64,000 bases of DNA. It comes from a bacterium. Its GTDB lineage: Bacteria > BMS3Abin14. Of this stretch, positions 32,947 to 40,412 are shown one piece after another. A program made the position numbers and the translations under genes. A model generated the notes under the pieces. The model searched no databases, was not told where the DNA came from, and worked only from the letters and a program-made list of their open reading frames with translations. Location: assembly GCA_029210965.1 (NCBI GenBank), contig JARGFZ010000015.1, forward strand, positions 1 through 64,000, read 5' to 3'. How positions within the stretch are numbered: the stretch's first letter is position 1; every line of letters starts with the position of its first letter.

Positions 32947-32975
32947 GATGCAAGTGGCTATATGCCATTTGCATC
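32947..32975. promoter_or_regulatory. 29-base imperfect palindrome in the ald-cupin divergent region
   Basis: GATGCAA-x-TGGC pairs with GCCA-x-TTGCATC about a central ATAT. It sits between the divergent starts of ald (-) and the cupin gene (+), about 25 bases before the cupin ATG, a position suited to a dimeric repressor or activator. The regulator is unknown. Confidence 0.6.
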
Positions 32976-32999
32976 TGAATAGACCAGGGAGGTAACAAT

Positions 33000-33359
33000 A
33001 TGAGCCAGAAAGAGATCCCGAAAAAAGAGCGTGGTATGCCGGTTAGCGAGGCCACAGACCTTGCGGAACTGGTTCAGTATGGAGATGGAGCTGTGGTGAG
33101 CAGGACCCTTATTCAGGCAGCTGTGGGTACAGTCACTGTTTTCGCTTTTGACAAGGGGCAGGGGCTCAGCACCCATTCAGCCCCCTTCGACGCCCTCGTT
33201 CAGATTCTGGACGGAAGCGCCGAAATAACTATCGGGGAGAAAACGGTTCCGGTATCCGCGGGTGAATCCCTTCTCATGCCGGCGGATATCCCCCACGCCC
33301 TGAATGCCACTGAACGGTTCAAGATGCTCCTTACTATGATAAGGGAGAAGAAACAGTGA
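33000..33359 (+). CDS. Small cupin-domain protein
   Basis: A 119-residue single-domain cupin. The two cupin motifs are partly degenerate: motif 1 region LSTHSAPFDALVQILDGSAEITIGE keeps one His and a Glu, and motif 2 PADIPHALNATERFKML keeps the His. Such proteins bind a metal or small ligand; the role is not known here. GGGAGG precedes the ATG. It is transcribed divergently from ald, possibly under the shared palindrome. Confidence 0.8.
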   Translation: MSQKEIPKKERGMPVSEATDLAELVQYGDGAVVSRTLIQAAVGTVTVFAFDKGQGLSTHSAPFDALVQILDGSAEITIGEKTVPVSAGESLLMPADIPHALNATERFKMLLTMIREKKQ

Positions 33360-33383
33360 GCAGAGATCTCGCTGTTTCTTCGT

Positions 33384-33591
33384 GAAAAGTGAACCGTGAA
33401 CGGTAATCTGTGAAGGCAGTTAACGGTGATCGGTGAACCGCAACAACATAAGACAACATGCATTTTAATTATTTTCAATTCATGCTTGACATATAACTGC
33501 ATGGGTTGTTTGTTTTCACGGTTCACGGTTCACGGTTCACGGTTCACGGTTCACGGTTCACGGTTCACGGTTCACGGTTCACGGTTCACGG
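33384..33591. repeat. Inverted heptamer-arm element with TTGACA core, copy 2
   Basis: The left arm 33384-33439 has GTGAACC and GTGAACG-type units. The core 33440-33514 is nearly identical to that at 2140-2211, with TTGACA at 33486-33491. The right arm is eleven perfect TTCACGG units (33515-33591), two more than copy 1. It ends 16 bases before the thioesterase ATG. Confidence 0.9.
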
Positions 33592-33607
33592 GTACTGAGG
33601 TAAAGCA

Positions 33608-34039
33608 ATGTCCAAAGATCTATCAAAGCACATCCAGTTCATGGAGCAGGAAGTTCCCTTCAACCGCTATCTGGGGTTTAAGGTGCTGCATTCTGAGGAA
33701 GGGTTTGTCAGGGTGCTGATACCCTTCAGGCCTGAATTTATAGGGGATCCAAGGCGTCCCGCACTCCACGGAGGGATCTTTTCCGCCGTTATCGATGCGT
33801 GCGGCGGGTTGGCCGTGTGGACCCTGTTCGATGTCAAGGCTCTCATCTCCACAGTGGACATGCGGGTGGATTACCTTCGGCCCGGTCCGGACAGCGATAT
33901 CGTTGCGGAATCAAGAGTCGTGCGCATGGGCAACCGTGTGAGCGTGGTCAATACCATCGTTTACCCTGAAGGCAGCAATGATGATATCCTCGCCGAGGGA
34001 CGGGCGGTTTACAATACGCGAAAGGCTCAAAGCGACTGA
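33608..34039 (+). CDS. PaaI-family hotdog thioesterase
   Basis: A 143-residue hotdog-fold protein of the acyl-CoA thioesterase (PaaI/YigI-like) group. The family motif is visible in RPALHGGIFSAVIDACGGLAV, with the HGG and the Asp of the active-site helix, followed by STVDMRVDYLRP. The acyl substrate cannot be read. The ribosome site is weak (TGAGGTAAAG) and directly follows the TTCACGG array, so repeat length could affect its expression. Confidence 0.87.
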   Translation: MSKDLSKHIQFMEQEVPFNRYLGFKVLHSEEGFVRVLIPFRPEFIGDPRRPALHGGIFSAVIDACGGLAVWTLFDVKALISTVDMRVDYLRPGPDSDIVAESRVVRMGNRVSVVNTIVYPEGSNDDILAEGRAVYNTRKAQSD

Positions 34040-34344
34040 AATTCTTCCTGCCTTTACCGATGATCCCACCGTCTGTACGGTAAAGATTTCCTGTTTGTAT
34101 TGATTATCAAGTCCTTTTGTCCACTTGAAGTAACCCCGCCAGTATGATACAAATAATCTAACAACCGTAACCAGTTATTGACGGTTATGCTTTTATGCTC
34201 TGCAAATGGGGGTGTAGTTGGTGTAGCTGAGGTCCGCAAGGTTCAAGTGCTTTTCTTCCAGAACCCAGCTTCATTTTTTATTCTATTCCAGTCCAGGTTG
34301 TTTTCATTGTTCATGTCCAGCTTTTAGAAAGGGGTAAAGGGGCC
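34040..34344 (+). other. Gene-less leader region of the cytochrome locus
   Basis: No gene. It holds two weak promoter candidates: TTGAAG, 17 bases, TACAAA (from about 34123), and TTGACG, 17 bases, TGCAAA (from about 34174). The first overlaps a TATGATACAAATAATC stretch. The region is A/T-rich and probably carries the start of the electron-transfer operon. Confidence 0.4.
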
Positions 34345-35346
34345 ATGCCGCGGTTGACGCTGAAGATCCTGGGTAAGGCTACCGTTTTCGGGCTCGTTCT
34401 GGCGGCGCTCGGATTTGTCGTTTCCTGCGCTTCCATGAAAACCAGTCGTCCCGTGGTTCCCATGAGGGAGTATGAAAGGGTGCTGGTGGGCTCCATGGCG
34501 GCCGAGTATGTGGGAAACGAGGATTGTCTCAAGGCGTGCCATGACCACGATCAGACCGCTGCGTTTCTTGCCGAAAGTGTCCACGGCCACCAGAAGGTCG
34601 AGGGCACGGACAGGCTTCTCGTCAACTGTGAAACCTGCCACGGTCCCGGCAGCGAGGCGATAGCGCCGGACTTTATCAGCAAGCACAACCGGTGCGATAC
34701 CACCCAGTTCGTCCCCCTTCAGGCGTTGCCGGCAGCGGCCCTTTCCATGCTCTGTCTCAAGTGCCACAGCTCCTACTCCATGGCCAACATACAGTACTGG
34801 CCCTTCAGTGATCATGCTCTGGGTGAGATCAGCTGCTCTGACTGCCACAAGCTGCACCGGAGTTCTCAGCAGAAAATCAAGGGCGCTCAGATCAACCAGC
34901 AATGTATGGGCTGCCACGACAGCGTCAGGGCGGAGTTTTCCTTCACCGCAAGACACCCAGTTCCGGAGGGCAAAATGCTCTGCACCGACTGTCACGAACC
35001 CCATGGCAGCCAGGCTCCCCGCGGCCTCGTGGCGCTGGACCAGAAAGGCCTGTGCCTCAACTGCCACGGACAGCTCGTCGGCCCCTTCACCTGGGAGCAT
35101 GCCGACGTCACCGATGAGTGCACGGCATGCCATTCGCCCCACGGGTCCGTATTCGCTGATATGCTCAAGGTCCAGGAACCGTTCCTGTGTCTTCAGTGCC
35201 ATGCAGGACATACCGATTTCAGCACACCGGCGTCTCCCTCGGCGAGCATAAAGGGAGCTTTCTACACCCGCTGCACCAACTGTCACTCCCAGATACACGG
35301 TTCCGATACAAGGGGACCGCATCCGGGCAGTGGCCTGATCCAGTAG
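34345..35346 (+). CDS. Decaheme c-type cytochrome, MtrA/DmsE family
   Basis: A 333-residue periplasmic cytochrome, the same length as Shewanella MtrA. It has a hydrophobic leader ending in VVSC, a likely lipobox, so it may be lipid-anchored. Nine CxxCH heme sites are visible (CETCH, CLKCH, CSDCH, CMGCH, CTDCH, CLNCH, CTACH, CLQCH, CTNCH). An N-terminal CLKACH, with three residues between the Cys, probably binds the tenth. MtrA-type proteins sit in an outer-membrane barrel and carry electrons across it; a barrel gene follows 31 bases downstream. The ribosome site is AAAGGGG. Confidence 0.9.
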   Translation: MPRLTLKILGKATVFGLVLAALGFVVSCASMKTSRPVVPMREYERVLVGSMAAEYVGNEDCLKACHDHDQTAAFLAESVHGHQKVEGTDRLLVNCETCHGPGSEAIAPDFISKHNRCDTTQFVPLQALPAAALSMLCLKCHSSYSMANIQYWPFSDHALGEISCSDCHKLHRSSQQKIKGAQINQQCMGCHDSVRAEFSFTARHPVPEGKMLCTDCHEPHGSQAPRGLVALDQKGLCLNCHGQLVGPFTWEHADVTDECTACHSPHGSVFADMLKVQEPFLCLQCHAGHTDFSTPASPSASIKGAFYTRCTNCHSQIHGSDTRGPHPGSGLIQ

Positions 35347-35377
35347 GGGACCGGATTATAAAGGCTGGAGGGTTCGA

Positions 35378-37261
35378 ATGAGGGGAAAGCGTTATAAAGT
35401 ACTGACGATCATTTCCATCGCCCTGTGGGTTTTCCTGGGGGGGGCGGCCCTGGCTGCTGAGGTTGATGAGCAGCTGGAGGGGTGCGGTGAAGAGGCCAGA
35501 AGAGGTTATGGGCTCTGTGTAGGTTACGAGGAACTGTCCATCGACGGTGGCGGCGAAACCCTCTTTCCCTACAGGCTCCTGGACTCGCATCCCGTGGCAA
35601 GGGGCCACTACCAGGAGCTCCTCAAAGACGGCCTGCTCAGCCTTTCCTTCTCCTATGAAGGAGAGGACTACTATAATTTTAACGGTGATTACTACGGGCT
35701 TACCGATACCGTGGTGGTCTGGTCCCAGAAGTTCGTGAAGAACCTCGAGCACCAGAACCTGCCCGGGCCATTCAATACTTCAGGTGCACCCCTTTACTGG
35801 TCCGAGGATATGGACCCCGGGGACGCATATCACCTGGACCAGCAGGAGAGCTACGCCAGTTTCAAGTACAAGTGGCACAGTTACCCGGCCAACGTGTCGG
35901 TGGCCATCCGCCAGTATACCACTGAGGGTGAAAAACAGCAGTTCTTTCTCAATGAGAACTGTGCCACCAACTGTCACGCCGTGTCACAGACCAGGAGTGT
36001 CAAAACTTCCACCGACCAGGTCTTTTTAAACGGTTCAACCCATCTGGGACTGGTGGATGTTTCCTACAATTACAGAGGTGCACAGTTCACTGACGACATG
36101 CCTGATCCGGTCTATGCTTTCGGTTCCATCCCCAGCTATTCGGGAACCCGGGATGTTCACAACACCTACCCGGATCTGGATTCATCAGAACACCTTCTCA
36201 GCGTCAGCACCAACCACACAGGACGTTTTTCCGGTCTCCTGGGTCTGGGTATGGGAGACAGGGAGAACCTGGATTCAGGAGCATCCGAGAAATACCAGCA
36301 ACTGCAGGGACGCTTTCTGTGGCGGCCCAGCAAAACGGTGGCGATGTTCCTGGACTCCAAACAGCTTTATCAGCAGGACGACAAACCGTCCGCTGCTCTG
36401 GAAGCTGTGAAGACCGCTGACGGGGCTCCCCTGCGCTACGGGTCGGTTCAAAATCGGCACAAGCTGACAGTCATTTACTATCCCATGGACATCCTGGACC
36501 TCAAAGGGGAGCTGACCTATTCGGATACAGAAAGGGAAGACAACGAACTGTGGGGTCTTCCCGATGACACCTCCTCCAGCGAATGGAGTCTTGCAGCACG
36601 AATAAAGCCTGCTTCAAAGGTAAAGATCAAAGCAACCTATGCCGACAGGATCACCGATAACCCGGCTTACCCGTCTTCAGCCACCGACAGCCGTAAAATG
36701 CTGCTCTCCGGTCAATGGGTCCCCCTGAACGGTTTGTGCTTTGAAGCCGATCTCAAGGATTTTTCCGATGAGAACACCGACAGCGGCCAGACCAATAACC
36801 GTCAGATCCTGGGCGCCGCGATCACATACACCCCCCCAAAGCCTTTCTCCCTCGCCTTCAGGGTGTACCAGTTCACCAACGATATATCAGCCGATCTTAC
36901 CTTCGCTGATACTTCTCCCTCGCCCATTATCGATGAGGGTGTTCCCTACGCCGCGGACGGGACACAATATATGCTGCAGGGTGTCTGGAGCGCGAGCAAG
37001 AAGCTTCAGGTAACCGGTCAATACAGCTACCTCATGGCGGAGGGGTCTTACGATGCTGGCATAACCGGCTTTGCTGATGTGGGAGGTTACTCGGGACTCG
37101 ATGCCGTCCAGCAGGAGTCGTCCCTGGATCTCAATTACACCATGAACGATGGCTGGGGAGTGTCAGCCCGGCTTGCCCAACTGTCCTACGAAGACAAACA
37201 AAGTGATCTGGCGGATGAGGATATAAGCCAGGTTTCGGCTTCCGTGACGAGGAAATGGTGA
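35378..37261 (+). CDS. Outer-membrane beta-barrel porin of a porin-cytochrome conduit
   Basis: A 627-residue protein with a signal peptide (cleavage after GGAALA) and many alternating amphipathic strands rich in Tyr and Ser with short Asp/Gly turns, ending in Trp (SASVTRKW), as outer-membrane barrels do. It plays the MtrB/PioB-like role by context: it follows the decaheme cytochrome and belongs to the same operon. Unusually, it contains CATNCH near residue 198, a CxxxCH site that could bind a heme, and a second Cys pair near the N-terminus (CGEEARRGYGLC). Sequence similarity to MtrB itself is not obvious, so the family is a probable distinct conduit porin. Confidence 0.8.
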   Translation: MRGKRYKVLTIISIALWVFLGGAALAAEVDEQLEGCGEEARRGYGLCVGYEELSIDGGGETLFPYRLLDSHPVARGHYQELLKDGLLSLSFSYEGEDYYNFNGDYYGLTDTVVVWSQKFVKNLEHQNLPGPFNTSGAPLYWSEDMDPGDAYHLDQQESYASFKYKWHSYPANVSVAIRQYTTEGEKQQFFLNENCATNCHAVSQTRSVKTSTDQVFLNGSTHLGLVDVSYNYRGAQFTDDMPDPVYAFGSIPSYSGTRDVHNTYPDLDSSEHLLSVSTNHTGRFSGLLGLGMGDRENLDSGASEKYQQLQGRFLWRPSKTVAMFLDSKQLYQQDDKPSAALEAVKTADGAPLRYGSVQNRHKLTVIYYPMDILDLKGELTYSDTEREDNELWGLPDDTSSSEWSLAARIKPASKVKIKATYADRITDNPAYPSSATDSRKMLLSGQWVPLNGLCFEADLKDFSDENTDSGQTNNRQILGAAITYTPPKPFSLAFRVYQFTNDISADLTFADTSPSPIIDEGVPYAADGTQYMLQGVWSASKKLQVTGQYSYLMAEGSYDAGITGFADVGGYSGLDAVQQESSLDLNYTMNDGWGVSARLAQLSYEDKQSDLADEDISQVSASVTRKW

Positions 37262-37262
37262 G

Positions 37263-38219
37263 ATGATCTCAGTGCCGATAAAGTTCATGCGGACAGAGTT
37301 AATAGTGGGCATTTTATGCATGCTGCTGATGACCTGTGTGCCGGTGGCTGCCCGGGCGGCCACCGTAGGGCTTATCCTTCCCAAAGACTGCGCTTTTTCC
37401 TCCGACGTCAAGGACAAGTTTTCCGTTCATTTAAAAGAGGCAGGGATCAAGGATAGCGAGATCCTGATGCAGCGGCCAGGTTCGGACAAGGTGTCGCGCC
37501 TTAACAGTATGAGGAAGTTCCTGGCTTTCGGGGTGGATGTCATTGTGGTATGGGGCAGTACTTCCATTAAGGAGATCGCAGGTGAGGCGGGCAAAACACC
37601 CATTGTGTTTGTTGGTGTGTGGGATCCTGTTGAGAGCGGCATCGTTAATGGCCTTAAACAGCCGGGTAAAAACATCACAGGCGTTGTGGGGAAAACCGCT
37701 ACAGCCTTCCTGCTGGATAATATCATCGAAGCCACCGGTACCAAGGTTCTCGGAGTCATTTACCATTCAGGTCTTGTTGACAGCATGGGACAGTACGGTG
37801 ACGTCAAGAGGATGGCACCCGGTAAGGGCCTGGAACTTGTGGAGGCTGACCTTCAGACAAGCTCCGAGGAGGAGACCTCCGCAGCCCTGGAACCGGCCCC
37901 GTTCCTGTACCTGGCCCAGGGGTGTGACGTGGAAGGCGGCGTTTATGAGGCTCTGGCGAAGCTCAACAAGCCGGCCGCCACCCAGAACCCGGGTATCACA
38001 GGGGGTGGCGTTATCTTTACTCTCGCTCCGGACATGGATGAGACCATCAAGGTCGCCTCCGACATCACGGGGCGTATTCTGCAAGGAGAAAAACCTGGGG
38101 ATATTCCGGTAGCCAGGATCAAGAAGGTCAACTTTAAAATAAACGTGGGTGAGGCACGCAGGTTGGGCGTAAAGATCCCCTTCGGAGTGCTTAATCGTGG
38201 GACCGAGGTAATCAGATAG
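37263..38219 (+). CDS. ABC-type substrate-binding protein (ABC_sub_bind family)
   Basis: A 318-residue exported protein. The signal peptide (to VAARAA, residue about 33) starts one base after the barrel stop codon. The body has the two-lobe periplasmic-binding fold of the ABC_sub_bind (PF04392) group: VDVIVVWGSTSIKEIAG, PIVFVGVWDPVESGIV, then ITGVVGK and the closing INVGEARRLGVKIP typical of the family. No permease or ATPase is nearby, so transport is unlikely; it may instead feed the chemoreceptor encoded next. The ligand is unknown. Confidence 0.85.
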   Translation: MISVPIKFMRTELIVGILCMLLMTCVPVAARAATVGLILPKDCAFSSDVKDKFSVHLKEAGIKDSEILMQRPGSDKVSRLNSMRKFLAFGVDVIVVWGSTSIKEIAGEAGKTPIVFVGVWDPVESGIVNGLKQPGKNITGVVGKTATAFLLDNIIEATGTKVLGVIYHSGLVDSMGQYGDVKRMAPGKGLELVEADLQTSSEEETSAALEPAPFLYLAQGCDVEGGVYEALAKLNKPAATQNPGITGGGVIFTLAPDMDETIKVASDITGRILQGEKPGDIPVARIKKVNFKINVGEARRLGVKIPFGVLNRGTEVIR

Positions 38220-38227
38220 GTGCAGAC

Positions 38228-40360
38228 ATGATCAATTTCACAAAGCTCTCAATAAAGATCAAGGTCTCGATCTTCGTCGCCGTCATTCTTGTCGTTGTTA
38301 TTGGTTTAACGACGATGATATTCTCTTCGGAGGTCAACCAGCGGCTTGAGAAGGCCCTGCTGGCCGCTACCACCCTTGTGGGAGAGAACCTGGTCAGTGA
38401 GATCAAGAAGACGGTAGACATGGGCATCTACCTTTCCGAACTGGACGGTCTTTCCGATCAGCTCACCCAGGTTGTGGAGCAGGATGCCACTCTCGGTTAT
38501 ATCTATGTCGCTGACAACAAGGCCGCGGTGCTCTACTTCAGCGACGGGATGGCGGAGTGGGTGGGGGAACTGGCCAAGGTTTCGGATTCTCTCCTCGAGG
38601 ATACCGCGACCCCGGTAACGGCACTGATCCAATCCGGGGGTGAGGGGTACTACCAGCTTTCCATTGCCATTGATTCCATGGGAGATTTTCAGGGATACCT
38701 CGCCATCGGTCTCAAGGAAAAGGTCATAGGCGAGCAATTAAAACAGATCAACAGGCGCATGATCCTCATCGGGCTGTTCAGCTTTCTCATTGCCACCCTT
38801 ATCATCGTTGTATTTTTGAACAGGCTCATAAGCGTGCCTCTCGCGAGTCTGGCGGTAACCGCAAGACAGATCTCCGACGGGAATATCATGGAGCCTGACA
38901 TCGCTGTGCGGCACGATGAGATCGGGGAGCTTTCAGGAGCCTTCGGGGTGATGGCTCGGGAGCTTACCGGCATGATTTGCAGGTTCTCCGATACATCGTC
39001 CAGCCTCCAGAGTTCTTCGGTGGACCTGTCCTCCGTAGCCGGGAACCTTACGACCTCCTTCGGGAAACAGATGGAGACCCTCGACGGGGTGGTAACCGCT
39101 ATCCAGGAGATCGATGAGCTGGCCAAGGACCTTTCCAAGCAGGCAATTAACCTGAGTGATACGGCCAACGAATCCTCCGCATCCATTACAGAGTCCACAT
39201 CTGCCATCGGGGAGATCAACCTGAATATGGCTGAGATCAACGAGGCTATAGAAAACATAACCTCCTCCATACTCCAGATGTCCGCTACCTTTGGAGAGTT
39301 GGCGGAGGGGGCTGATGAGACGGCCAAGCTGGGAGAGGACGCCATGGACGCTGTGTCCAGGATCAGCGAGGGCGTCAAGAACATGGAGATGATGGTGGAC
39401 CAGTCAAAGACCCTGTCTGAGGATATGAAGCTCAACGCTCAGGACATCGGGTCCAAAGCTGTCAGGGAGACCCTCCAGGGCATTCTTTCCATAAAGGAGG
39501 ATGTCCAGAATTCTGAACAGGCCATGAAACTGCTTAACGAAAAGGTGGACAGCATAGGGGATATCGTCACTGTGATCGAGGGTATTGCCGACCAGACCAA
39601 CCTCCTTGCGCTCAACGCAGCCATCATCTCGGCCCAGGCCGGAGACGAAGGCAAGAGCTTTGCCGTGATCGCCTCCGAGATCAGGGAACTTTCCGCAAGC
39701 ACAACCGAGTCCACAAAGAAAATATCCTCGGTCATCCAGTCGGTCCAGCAGGAGGCCAAAAGCTATACCAACTATGTAAAGAGGGTCAGCCATAGCGTGG
39801 AAGAGGGTCATAACCGCGGTCTGCAGGCAACAGAAGCGCTGGACAAGCTCGTGGAGTATGCTAACGACTCTGCTAGAATGTCTGGAGAGATCTCCCAGGT
39901 GACGCGAGAACAGGCATCGGCCAGTGAAATGGTGGCCAGCAGCATCGAGCATTTCACCAAGCGGGCTGACGTGATCAGACGCGCCACCTCCGAAGAGGCG
40001 CAAACGGCAAAGTTCATCAGGGATTCAATCGAGAAGGCAAAGGGGATGGTGGAAAAGGTCTATCGGTCCACAGAAGAGCAGAACAAGACCAGCCAGATGA
40101 TCAACGACATGGTCATCAAGGCTGAGGAGATAGCCAGCAGACTGCAGCAGGCTACCGAGAGAGAAAAAGACCTCATCACTTCCATTTCCGGTTCCGTGGA
40201 GTCCCTGAGGGATATGAGCCAGGAGAACTTCGGAATGGTGAAGAGTGTCGATTCCTCGTCAGAAATGCTTACCGATCTGTCCTCCTCCCTGGGCAAGGAA
40301 CTCGACAGGTTCAGGATGGAAAATGGCGCGGAAAAGGGACCTTCCATCGAGGAAGGGTAG
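38228..40360 (+). CDS. Methyl-accepting chemotaxis protein
   Basis: A 710-residue transmembrane receptor: TM1 at about 12-33, a periplasmic sensor of about 150 residues, TM2 at 180-200, HAMP at about 200-255, and a long signalling coiled coil. The tip that contacts CheW/CheA reads DQTNLLALNAAIISAQAGDE where most receptors have [11 protein letters not shown], so two conserved acidic/basic positions are changed. This suggests a receptor class serving a non-flagellar Che-like pathway, or an altered partner. It starts eight bases after the binding-protein gene and sits within the cytochrome operon, so it may sense electron-acceptor status. Confidence 0.88.
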   Translation: MINFTKLSIKIKVSIFVAVILVVVIGLTTMIFSSEVNQRLEKALLAATTLVGENLVSEIKKTVDMGIYLSELDGLSDQLTQVVEQDATLGYIYVADNKAAVLYFSDGMAEWVGELAKVSDSLLEDTATPVTALIQSGGEGYYQLSIAIDSMGDFQGYLAIGLKEKVIGEQLKQINRRMILIGLFSFLIATLIIVVFLNRLISVPLASLAVTARQISDGNIMEPDIAVRHDEIGELSGAFGVMARELTGMICRFSDTSSSLQSSSVDLSSVAGNLTTSFGKQMETLDGVVTAIQEIDELAKDLSKQAINLSDTANESSASITESTSAIGEINLNMAEINEAIENITSSILQMSATFGELAEGADETAKLGEDAMDAVSRISEGVKNMEMMVDQSKTLSEDMKLNAQDIGSKAVRETLQGILSIKEDVQNSEQAMKLLNEKVDSIGDIVTVIEGIADQTNLLALNAAIISAQAGDEGKSFAVIASEIRELSASTTESTKKISSVIQSVQQEAKSYTNYVKRVSHSVEEGHNRGLQATEALDKLVEYANDSARMSGEISQVTREQASASEMVASSIEHFTKRADVIRRATSEEAQTAKFIRDSIEKAKGMVEKVYRSTEEQNKTSQMINDMVIKAEEIASRLQQATEREKDLITSISGSVESLRDMSQENFGMVKSVDSSSEMLTDLSSSLGKELDRFRMENGAEKGPSIEEG

Positions 40361-40412
40361 CGCAACTTTTCGGGCCCGCTAGAAGCAGGGCCCCACAAGG
40401 GAGCGGTGGTTC

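Noticed and set aside
34040-34344. Cyclic-di-GMP (GEMM) riboswitch before the cytochrome operon
   Set aside because: GEMM elements often precede cytochromes in Geobacter, but the conserved tetraloop and receptor sequences are not present here.
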